Shown here piece after piece: positions 21,701 to 24,499 of a stretch of 34,900 nucleotides of DNA. The position numbers and the translations under genes were made by a program. Within the stretch, counting starts at the first letter, position 1; each line of letters starts with the position of its first letter. The notes under the pieces are model-generated. The model was not told the DNA's origin, did not search any database, and was given only the letters and a program-made list of their open reading frames with translations. Source of the DNA: Lachnospiraceae bacterium (GTDB lineage: Bacteria; Bacillota_A; Clostridia; Lachnospirales; Lachnospiraceae). The stretch covers positions 1 to 34,900 of the forward strand of contig JAFXWR010000272.1 of NCBI GenBank assembly GCA_017542725.1, read 5' to 3'.

Positions 21701-24499
21701 TCTACTTCTTGAAACTCCGCTCATATTAACTGCTGCAAGTCCCAATTTATTTCCATACATCTCTGTTATACCATTATTATTGATGTTTGATGTATCCATA
21801 TCTATCAATGCATTTCTTGTCTCATTGTCTACAAATAATAACTTATCAACATCTATAGATGCACCATAAGCTTCAAGTACATTTTTATTAGAAATATTGT
21901 TCTTAAACTCTACATCATCTATAAGTGTATCATCAGTCAACTCTATGTAGAGAACGCTATCTGTTGCTCTATTGTTGATAAATGAAAGCGATGCAAGGCT
22001 TATATTTTCTCCACTCTCTATATGCACTATCTCACGTCCATCGTTACCATCAAATACTATGCCCTTTAATCCATAATCTTCTGTATCATTTGCTATATAG
22101 ACAGCTGAACCTTGATTGCCATCATTATTCTTTATAGTCCACTTCTTTTCTACATTGATTAGTGAATCATCTGCATAAACAACTGTTCCTTGTTCTGCAT
22201 AGTTATCTTCTATGATTGATCTAGTTGATTCATTTGGCACATAAAGCTCTGCATTATCAAGATAGAATACTGCACCTTGATTAGCTCTATTTCTTCTTAT
22301 GTCTACATTCTTAGGTAATGTAAATGTGCTGTTATCAATATAGTAAACCGAACCTTTTTCGCCTCTATTATCATATGCTCTTACGTATCCATCTGATACG
22401 AGCTTTCCATTAGCGCCTGTTATGTAAATTGATGAGTATTTACCTTTGTTGCCTACTACTTCATATCCATTTTTTGTTCGTACTGATGCATTATCAATGT
22501 AGATAATTCCACCCTTATTAGTTCCAGTAGGGTTTATAGTATTTCCTTTTGCATAAATTCCAAGCACGTCTACACCGGCAGGGTTAGTTCCACTGAACTT
22601 AACAACTGCCTTGTCGGTATTATTATTTAATATAGAAATGGTTGCATACTTAATTGCATATCCAGAAATTAAATTAAGTAAACCATTATTTGCATTTCTG
22701 ATATTAGAATTCTTAATTATAATATTTGAAACTGTTGCCTTAAATCTATTATTAGTTGGTCTTATAAGTGGATGCTCTGATGAGTGTCCGTCTAAAGTTA
22801 TGTTGTCAAATACTACATTCTCCGCATATAGTTTGCCATTAGCACCTATGTTGATGATAGTTTCTATATTTGAAGTGCTAAGGAAACTTATGGTTGCGAA
22901 TCTAATGTTATATAAATTGAGTTGTCCTTGAGTAATTCTAAACAAATCTGTTTCTGCACCTGCGATTGTTGGATAAGATTCAGATATTGCTCCTTTTTCA
23001 TCCTGATTACAATCACATATTGTAAGTGTCTTATCACCAGATATTGCAAAATCTGCACCTTCATCTATATAAAGTGTATGTCCGTTAAGACAGATTGCCG
23101 AATCATCTTCTAATGTATAGTTCTTAGTAATTCTTATGTCATTATAAAGTGCCCATCTCTTTTGCTTCAAACTTCTCTCTATATCATTTTCATTCATTAT
23201 TAATGCAAAGTTTACAACTGAGTGAGATGCCTTATCATAGTGAGCACAGCTTTCACTTGCAAGTGTTCCGCAGAGTCTATGCTTGTGACCTGCAAGATAT
23301 ATGATGGTATCTTTTGTAACTTTTACATTGTATCTCTTGGTTTCATCTCTTCCCCAAATCCAATCAATCTCTACTTTCTCATCTTCAACTGATGGAGCAG
23401 ACCAGATTTGTGCTTCTATTCTTACATCTTCTTCAGGTAAGAGTACTCTATCTACAAAAGTCTCTACTCTCTTAGCAACATACTGAGTTGCCACTACCAA
23501 TTCTGTAGCATCCTTCTTAAACCTTAATGTCGCATAATCATAACCCCACATAAGAGCTACTCTCTCATATGTAGATATCTTATAGACTTGAGCTTTTCTT
23601 GCTACTGTATCATATGGCTTATCAGATCTAAATATCTCTTGAGTTACATAGAAATTCTTCTCATTGAATCTTTCTATATAAGTATCATTCCAATATTCAA
23701 ATACTTTTACTTCTTCAGCAAGTGATGAGATACTGATTACTGAACCGCTTGCAAGTTTATGTCCTTCAATACCTCTCATCGCATAAGAAGTAGAAGCTCT
23801 TGAGAATACTAAGTTATATCCGAGGCTGCCACTAAAGTTATTATCATTTATAAATATCTTGTCACCGACATTTAATGTTCCCTTATTTACAAATACTGTA
23901 CCATATCGAGTATTTGCATTTGCTGTGATAGATACAGAACCTACCATATTAACTATAGAATCTTCATCAAGCATTGTGAGAACTGATCCAGCAGTATTCA
24001 CTGCCTTATTTTCTTTAGCCTCAAATACATCATTTATATCTACCTTGGCATTTCCTTTTACAACAATGACACCATGAGCCTTACCTTCGTTCTTTGTAAA
24101 TCTGTTATATTCTTTAAACTCTACTTTTGACTCTTGTCCTATACTTACTATAGAACCGCTATTTGAAATATTTCCTTCTGCACTTATTCTAGTAAACTCA
24201 GCCTTCTTATAGTTTGTGAACAAGATTGCGTCATTTGCAAACTCATTATCTTTAACATCTAAATCAGTTATAGAAGTTGTAGCATTTGAATTAACAAATG
24301 ACATAGCTGTATTCATAGTATTATTAGTAAATGAAGTTTCTTTTATGTCATATGAAGCATTGTTTCCACTTGCTACCATCGCTATATCCATCTGCAAGTT
24401 GTTTGTAAATGTCACATTGTCAACACTTACATCTTTATCATTTGTATAGATACCGATTACTCCAGAGCCATTATTGGCAACAAAGTCTATGTTTGACAA
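2708..24499 (-). CDS. Giant surface protein, C-terminal segment after the in-frame TAG
   Basis: This is the downstream 7263-residue part of the giant surface protein. The start shown (TTG 24497-24499) is only the first possible start after the TAG. The eight codons 24500-24523 are in the same frame and continue the upstream protein, and no ribosome site precedes the TTG, so independent expression is doubtful. In order it holds the end of unit B0, units A1 B1 A2 B2 B3 A3 B4 A4 B5 (Asn-rich right-handed beta-helix with His/Cys headers), about six InlB-type B-repeats, a Gly-rich hinge and cell-wall-binding repeats. It has no signal peptide of its own, no membrane segment and no C-terminal LPxTG. 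The likely role is a cell-surface adhesin or stalk held to the wall by its C-terminal repeats. The stop is TAA. No catalytic motif was seen. Confidence 0.85.
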   Translation of the reverse strand: MSNIDFVANNGSGVIGIYTNDKDVSVDNVTFTNNLQMDIAMVASGNNASYDIKETSFTNNTMNTAMSFVNSNATTSITDLDVKDNEFANDAILFTNYKKAEFTRISAEGNISNSGSIVSIGQESKVEFKEYNRFTKNEGKAHGVIVVKGNAKVDINDVFEAKENKAVNTAGSVLTMLDEDSIVNMVGSVSITANANTRYGTVFVNKGTLNVGDKIFINDNNFSGSLGYNLVFSRASTSYAMRGIEGHKLASGSVISISSLAEEVKVFEYWNDTYIERFNEKNFYVTQEIFRSDKPYDTVARKAQVYKISTYERVALMWGYDYATLRFKKDATELVVATQYVAKRVETFVDRVLLPEEDVRIEAQIWSAPSVEDEKVEIDWIWGRDETKRYNVKVTKDTIIYLAGHKHRLCGTLASESCAHYDKASHSVVNFALIMNENDIERSLKQKRWALYNDIRITKNYTLEDDSAICLNGHTLYIDEGADFAISGDKTLTICDCNQDEKGAISESYPTIAGAETDLFRITQGQLNLYNIRFATISFLSTSNIETIINIGANGKLYAENVVFDNITLDGHSSEHPLIRPTNNRFKATVSNIIIKNSNIRNANNGLLNLISGYAIKYATISILNNNTDKAVVKFSGTNPAGVDVLGIYAKGNTINPTGTNKGGIIYIDNASVRTKNGYEVVGNKGKYSSIYITGANGKLVSDGYVRAYDNRGEKGSVYYIDNSTFTLPKNVDIRRNRANQGAVFYLDNAELYVPNESTRSIIEDNYAEQGTVVYADDSLINVEKKWTIKNNDGNQGSAVYIANDTEDYGLKGIVFDGNDGREIVHIESGENISLASLSFINNRATDSVLYIELTDDTLIDDVEFKNNISNKNVLEAYGASIDVDKLLFVDNETRNALIDMDTSNINNNGITEMYGNKLGLAAVNMSGVSRSRFVASGSVLYHDNEGSFLRQIIDGETRFAGYVDIRNNNNLSAAAVEVEAGRIYLGGKVVIKDNKMTTGDDFNLYVHSIGETLGNKGAKLSSDSEIYVSVANNNDTAFKYWDEAYIASFAELVDPTIMFAPDDIFHVDGFMTDQGFRLYKEGGFPYTELKVGDNYATITFREEKNSPVVLATQYVAKNIETYVDKVILHDRDVVNQEWVAPSLDDEDITTSWRMYEEKHNVKVSKDTIVYLNNHQHTICGNDVADTIPHFNGELHSEIVNFVVVRDEAGLIENLATGKYKYFALATNVEITKTIDLASGSSICLNGYTLKIRKGLDIFNVANGEHITITDCNINSSIGTITRSENSVSEADAKQNMISVTDGVLDMYNIHVEDMKVSNDSATDKQSFLHVTGKGVANIENVVFANNEVKDVASLVGVYGKQAKLRLASVSIAENNISGANTAFLTLYTESDDGVVASTVSIVRNIADNQIINIVGKDTRMSANYAEIAGNTSIGIARLIAYEGSDMFAGGFDIHDNNVNAILYATDSNTYAIIASCNTVGLNETLLYVGKGGQVTLKGETNITGNNVVGNKPIIYVEKDGTLYLSDHVYIDGNNALESRPVNVYVADGGILSSSFWNKENKIASGSIVRVSVENNEQEIFKYWNGNYVEEFNNFDDHEFYLHQEIFKLDRDEESNGYAIYKKGTDSRVTLNAGTDYATLVFRTGKDASDIVATQYVAKNTLTYVDKIMLRGLEDNDQLWGGPDNDDNTKNVNWQMARGTYNVNATLDARDVYLLTHEHKVCGLSDGVPCEHIDGSSHEKVKFTYITDQTDLVNYISAHPGRPLYLALYQDLIIDRQISNLASGSTICLNGHRLIIKKGKNTFMMSQDNTLNFCDCGNAVALDTPKKGYITESDDASEMSSNFIVQNGTINFYGIEVATISNTSDDYSTFMTLRQNGKVNFIESKFGNLNYDHTEVSLFNLSRTGNYKLRFVDTTFENNAVVANLNNASEVNSLLPISAYNNVEFASVSFIDNRAAYAVVNVKDTGVLTLSTMSFIRNEVLADIGGVLALDGEAKNEGPLYFEGNIGKNGSAIVINKDMDVQAPIIVTNNDATTGAPIYLNAVLKGSESVIVRNNRGQKGGAIYVGEKGTMTTDGIVEIDRNTAVDNGGGIFVGENAEFRLAENIAITNNNVTNTMSNGGAIYADKNSKIYLSNRATMSNNESAGSGAIMLNEATLVVPKDSKNYAITNNRARGGATIIKMHDANILVEEGMFTLKGNGTSEGVLIQVENTSGRETIISSVSIVDFVIGHPLIDVSSDKVTFNNIKISNNTITTADPVIDLAVGNYNFRNVDIQHNRLNESIGIIDSRNNGSIYLGGKMVVKNNKDYTTGRDANLVTSGYADYYGDINHPISSDSEIYVDVSTDEETFFKYWNEYDIASFNDLQNGRVAYLPEEIFTLSNGATTPNRKIYKSGTYSNVELKVGRNFETIKVKRNKDDRVVIATQYVAHNVETYVDDIRLYDVPEIRQLWVAPTLADEDITETWRFDGTKHSVKITSEKTIYLIDHMHTVCGHIATDSVAHLDGKKHDQTIIFVNAGNEDDLNRANGKYFALSNDINITRPIDLDSDSVICLNGFNLNVDKGLEFLTLNAGYVFTITDCKGTGAITQSTNTASSVDDAMISVQGGELYLFNVTFKNMAFDDSTLDQSIINVDSNSKLYLENVNVRNNTNNSNSSFFNMTDSLSRVYVASVSFVDNRAGGDVAAFASLVYDIDNIIISTISVIGNRSNTSTLDHSLFEISGRGNIYASHSDIRDNRAYSLISIENGFEGTIDDIFNIADNYFGQLIYVNGNRLNPWIATFNNLTVTDKENRILYVSRYGKAALIGDVNIVDNNINVASPAIAVSGQLILGGHISIYDNHGGVDGMGSIKLNGSHDDARIVVAPGYIIASGSLISLNNKNRMDVKMFDFWDKKHIESFDNFANNRVAYLPEEIFILDKETYDEGQRIYKSGKYGNTSLFVGIDYSTLLYKRETNPDFIIATQYVAKNVETYMDRVIIDGAKLSDQLWLVPTVEDEDDSTVIVYYEASHSSVKVGKKNAYDILLLSHLHTICGNRFVDTEAHLDGSIHTDVVNFIQVKNENEIIKNSNLGYKYFVLATDVEITKAIGLKDGSAICLNGHELKIRRGVKMLQLASGETITFTDCKHDVSKGMITTGPDREAGYSVEPVAMFVRDGALNFYNLRIASMNYVDTTKKQEFIRVDNDGNVSFNNVEIENNRFDSRAFLNMSDSTKLYVASASIVNNTTTNATFMDLADSEVVISTMSIVRNTATVETAMIDGFINLYNTNVAVNGVLNSIGNRVNNGSVISVDSGTFTVNKFNAISNDARVGAGILLTDDVDFTVTGKAVYRDNKAVSGAAIMARTTSELVITTRSEIVNNEAVFGSAIAAAESKLIIDGEVEIVGNKAIITSPDMASMSSIVGLTNASLEFANNDSRIIFKNNNSEGAVFLETNRVLGTNDIDVKGMTFENNKASNLIVSRYSGENNTNFEDLVFADNNASDNLIKMEHLNDVEVGKGLIFTGTNKASNSMIYLNGGYINMNELSVSGIEVGRAAFVLDIDDGASYNTELRISSVSYIGNRGSFLYTRDAASVDIENQVTIRDNIVDTYGAIDIESATMTINNNVVVKDNKTLAGEDFNVKIGAGAKLEAGYISPISTSSEIYFSDINVENEIFMHWNEYAIAGFDKFDDAHSAYLPEEIFKVDKSSYDRGFRVYKKGTYSDVTLVLGRDYEKLVFTSDKAHKDIIATQYVAKNVETYVDTVKVAGMAIKDAIWEGPDVRDETKSVDWIFGNDKKYSVKITNTRYATLASHTHKICGLLATESCVHMGGEEHKVVTFRFVSNLDELISALSQAEPAYVALRNDLIIYDNINTPIRNVASGSTICLAGHNMIFEHGNSGFKLTDEGVLNITDCGNAVNTGVANRGYITEVDNDDSLNDPPFNIQRAAEVNFYNVQFATFSFTNADFGMSIVNVGRDAKANLHDVLFMGNSINGVDVNLISNSQQNGEILYDKVRFKDNIVGKDDSLMNLKRRAVGNLGITFGELTFNNNRGGTAVEVDENVNVAFGKLELTNNIIADAIRVGEGATVDLNGETNISSNSVTSALINLNRNSTVNVSAETKIEDNKVYGDASYTPVYIGPNATLEALATISIARNTGARIGGAISIEESGLGLNNHFIIKDNEAQYGGAIALNGATLLGSKLDPYVLNGNYTKNSALGVSGQGREIYVFGAESQIGNIRFADEKENKNTTNKNSSIIYAETNALLENVVMSDNETNVTLISAKGNTATISVTLNDVTIKDNKVAADGVVTLATANLILGGDIVVKDNKANISGALSDANLVVDREAIRGDEISKISSSSEIYVQVKNIESPFFRYWNDSMIASFSDVSGSRVMYAPTEIFHIDNAATTNADKRIYKAGIYDKVELRLGKEYAVLRFKEKKTSTVILATQYVAKNIDAYVDYVKLHDRPMSEQVWIAPSPDDEKVTVNWEMDKAKYSVKLTEDAYVLLSAHTHTACGHTATDSDAHMDGTMHKELLSFTDVSNLDEMLNNHVNKYFVLNNDIVVDRPLDNLATGSVICLNGYQMKLAKGLTVLTLAKDKEITFTDCKGTGAIVSNTTSVSRTKDSVFDISGRLNMYNITISNMNFTAALGQSVLKADSDARLYLENVTIKNIDNASTLPVVEIDSSITYVASVSIANVHTNNANVVSLKLDDNLSISTLSIINNNVTDGALIKLSGKSALDGEKIVVKDNVADYLLELDNSHIELTSQYDTDNNTVTSIFHTNTKATISNLSMTGKTNGILDIDTGAELVLLGTTSITNNVLPTGYAVDLKGTLYVEGNVQINNNSSTDVASILVRPNGLIKNVAGKKIATKSRISVAALNNNMTIFKYWNEYNFDEFKNTNTMNDPSNIFLIDNAAKSLGHRVYKKGSYSNVELAVGDGFIPLTFVVNDVVIATQYVARNVLTYVDPVSTSGKDMSKQIWLAPSPTDETKQVEWSFARGNYNVKLTRPNSFISKVHKHRICGLPSTASCAHFDNVTHADVEWTEVVTMQDFIDNSNLPAASRQHYFVLASNCEITDSLDKYLSTGDAICLNGYKLEFLKGYGVELASGKLTNLTITDCGGTDKIKGAIVSKVGADEGSSDYHFLVRYGELRLYGVQFEGFTVDADDNNTKIMDIRKDAKVVFDGVTFKNNIYDNADNTTSWMKINNAADVTFYNTVFRDNKVYNSGDEDAMSSVFTINANGNTKFASISFINNEAPLSIVRVERNAVTLGTISFIGNKLKGMLGEIGVALKVNNVTTTINGESKFENNEGSAIELTGRNANLVTNKNMYINGNSANKGAAFNVTNNATLTLSDKMYIRENIATYGMIYAKGANITTDPTLVTFNMTNNVGRNGAGIYLDNSTFNIANTFRLLGNDGPVLVVDNTDSSSYRPVISKLVIDGAYGDKDGAAIKILADNVTLDDIKVKNANAVGSIIAVYGKNTTISKSEIKDNRSTNSTLVIDDANATLNIYDETNITNNTNGSTGALYVKRGTVSVGDRIKINDNLAFTGNARNIFMTSGGSMYADAAHKLSTRSDISVSVENKEIDVLKLWNEYRITGFDSVPVFTPENIIKLDKEYEGTNTRLYKSGKYADVSVKLGDNYEVIEFKKNVTDTNIIATQYVARNVESYLDRVTIEGMPVAAQNWIAPSVVDPTQKVMWNMYKERCHVKVGGHTIITLGSHDHTLCGKLVVDTVPHVDGSIHDSLVSFAEVNSVAEMEAIASLKYIALATDVEVKKALDFLPDGSAICLNGYKLSVDKGVQLFNITNKKIYITDCGMGGNNAALTHSANQSASVSPMFNVSGTGELYFYNVNVDGLTTNASNNQKFINAVGGKVVISSTSITNVKNDVTDGFITINNAKLVLDNVEFNRNTNSKKFVTINSPTRDVIVSNTAIDNNNNSGYMMALEGTNETKLGKVNVENNTSTGEGSIFYVNGATLTFASNSSVIRNNKGIKGSVIGMAAGAVKADANVNMSDNEATDGGVIYMTGGEIRADRSRGSYVFANNKAANGSAIYADNTAFTINADATFTNNIATVGTIYFNNIKGFTRGNSLLTFNNNRSEKGSLYAFTNNNTSVTISSISITNVTGEGSAMYFNGGTGTITIKNSRFENNGSSTSAGSVMYIDKAKVTLDKDIVFSGNYNAVFNNGGTFTTVTLTGPHATTIDEHTTNDIVFVNGLGNYVLSGNNGATFNLGGGVFKNTANNSTYSYKLSTPAGITADSKVNFLFNGNVTFATGSNMRNIYVTNASTETFKIGTATRDMKLSYYVPERGTKVLDDLNSASGFGPTLTYKDVIYAEDPYRDRETPGEPWIVYDQIVNGTNNIYIGYKTYEVTIYANGGKFKGMTGDTHRIVQPGVTNPTTYSILIPDGYRILYLTTPSRLGYKTTQFSTKKSATEAGAVVVTNDTVYNHTIHGDSIYANWDPITYTIKFDPATTSSTGTMADITGVKFDEEITLPDVGFKIPVATFSNWIDRNAIDYSKEDPETAPRIKLTYNNKAKVKNLRCSEDDNVVTLYANWETGPFEVVFDKNTPVSPGPYTNEIKGTTATQSRSGHVTMPLSPNGYSLTGYRFIGWSKTPLTAAEAEAIEHDKSKYYGDKQEVAIDPEGRMEVRLYAMWGRNKYYISLAQNEEKGTVPDPYKGRYSILYDQKFSDTPAFAPKTRNYYTFTGKFVTSKITEPYARKTYNGTNYYTVDSVFRSTSDLQLFPLWNNNEVMITMELGEGSLPTGKTTNVFIAYLDAPYYSIGTSSEPKNADGSFVEPIPATTTRLFRKWTTDAAGKNEITKDTLYTDSSNNRVYANYIDTYNITITYMRNGGKGSMDPTIVRAGTKVRLKANKFEKNNYSFKYWKGSDKKTYLNKQEVELYEDLTLYAEWEKQGSGGGTGGGGGGGGGAGGTLPTTQQITAIANWTYDSTKGKYVARDPEGNTLHGWQYTINANDNKNSWHYFNNDGTAKTGWINDGTGTYYLDNYGNMVTGLANIDGAVRDFNQNGQLIGDDTGLQIEFIVPSGVSSSNSNESGVWNYDPIVNKWKYMVNGQPARNTFFESFVSGTSCWYAVDANGEMLTGLVRHNGNIYYLQESGAEAGKLMAGITILVGGVVYMTDTEGKIVGDLSAFDGLSYVYDMDSMNVSAVGETVPILDETIANEASMVNFANTELREGFVNAGNGIINFIVPVTDASGNVTYEKVTGVVQIDGFYYYFGDDGAMRTGLTEINGNLYYLVESGDMIGSVFAGVITVAGATYFCDPNNGGVATRVG
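3791..3847 (-). other. Gly-rich hinge in the giant protein
   Basis: This is a 19-residue run composed almost only of glycine, with one Ser, one Ala and two Thr, between the InlB-type repeats and the wall-binding tail. On DNA it is a compact GC-rich island of GCC/ACC triplets in an AT-rich gene. It probably works as a flexible linker and is a likely site of replication slippage. Confidence 0.85.
3848..5497 (-). other. InlB-type B-repeat stalk (about six repeats) in the giant protein
   Basis: Six blocks of about 80-110 residues begin with a beta-strand such as YEVTIYANGG, YTIKFDPA, FEVVFDKN or YNITITYMRNGG. They end with a [L/V]YAxW-type strand (YANWD, LYANWE, LYAMWG, LFPLWN, VYANY, LYAEWE). 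This matches the Listeria-Bacteroides repeat (Flg_new) pattern, a ubiquitin-like stalk module common in Firmicutes surface proteins. It would hold the beta-helix part away from the wall. Confidence 0.75.
5498..7618 (-). repeat. Giant protein unit B5 (last, about 707 codons)
   Basis: Begins at ATQYVARNVESYLD. The header is class B (HDHTLCG, then VDTVPH with no second Cys), followed by AICLNGYKL and ITDC. It contains the long-type cassette (KGSVIG, GGVIYM, GSAIYA, GTIYF, roughly 6280-6620). There is no terminal linker: the helix runs into the first InlB-type repeat. Confidence 0.7.
7619..9730 (-). repeat. Giant protein unit A4 (704 codons)
   Basis: Linker ATQYVARNVLTYVD; class A header HKHRICG with SCAH; AICLNGYKL and ITDC. 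Long type, with GGAI-like rungs (EGSAIEL, KGAAFN, GAGIYL, roughly 8330-8680). It ends in STRSDISV and a LWNEY segment before the next linker. Confidence 0.7.
9731..11248 (-). repeat. Giant protein unit B4 (506 codons, short)
   Basis: Linker ATQYVAKNIDAYVD; class B header HTHTACG with TDSDAH; VICLNGYQM and FTDCKGTGAI. No GGAI-type cassette. It ends in ATKSRISV and FKYWNEY. Confidence 0.7.
11249..13342 (-). repeat. Giant protein unit A3 (698 codons)
   Basis: Linker ATQYVAKNVETYVD; class A header HTHKICG with ESCVH. It has the variant CLAGHN in place of CLNG, then ITDCGNAV, which is shared with A2. A short GGAI cassette lies near 11950-12170 (IGGAISI, YGGAIAL). It ends in SSSSEIYV and FRYWND. 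Confidence 0.7.
13343..15631 (-). repeat. Giant protein unit B3 (763 codons, long, mixed type)
   Basis: Linker ATQYVAKNVETYMD; class B header HLHTICG with VDTEAH; AICLNGHEL and FTDC. It is long (cassette near 14280-14600: GAGILL, SGAAIM, GSAIAA), and its tail (VVVKDNK, then STSSEIYF) is like those of A1-A3. It directly follows another B unit, breaking the A/B alternation. Confidence 0.7.
15632..17236 (-). repeat. Giant protein unit B2 (535 codons, short)
   Basis: Linker ATQYVAHNVETYVD; class B header HMHTVCG with TDSVAH; VICLNGFNL and ITDCKGTGAI. No GGAI cassette. It ends in ASGSLISL and FDFWDK. Confidence 0.7.
17237..19543 (-). repeat. Giant protein unit A2 (769 codons)
   Basis: Linker ATQYVAKNTLTYVD; class A header HEHKVCG with PCEH; TICLNGHRL and FCDCGNAV. 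It has the richest cassette of the array (KGGAIYVG, NGGGIFVG, NGGAIYAD, GSGAIML, RGGATI, about 17930-18490). It ends in SSDSEIYV and FKYWNEY. Confidence 0.7.
19544..21166 (-). repeat. Giant protein unit B1 (541 codons, short)
   Basis: Linker ATQYVAKNIETYVD; class B header HQHTICG with ADTIPH; SICLNGYTL and ITDC. No GGAI cassette. It ends in ASGSIVRV and FKYWNG. Confidence 0.7.
21167..23491 (-). repeat. Giant protein unit A1 (775 codons)
   Basis: Linker ATQYVAKRVETFVD; class A header HKHRLCG with SCAH; AICLNGHTL and ICDC. Long type with a cassette at about 22090-22540 (KGGIIYID, KGSVYYID, QGAVFYLD, QGTVVYAD, QGSAVYIA). It ends in SSDSEIYV and FKYWDE. Confidence 0.7.

Noticed and set aside
24497..24499. 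TTG as a true start of a separate 7263-residue protein
   Set aside because: No Shine-Dalgarno sequence, no signal peptide, and the codons between the TAG and the TTG continue the beta-helix in the same frame. It is only the first possible start after the stop.
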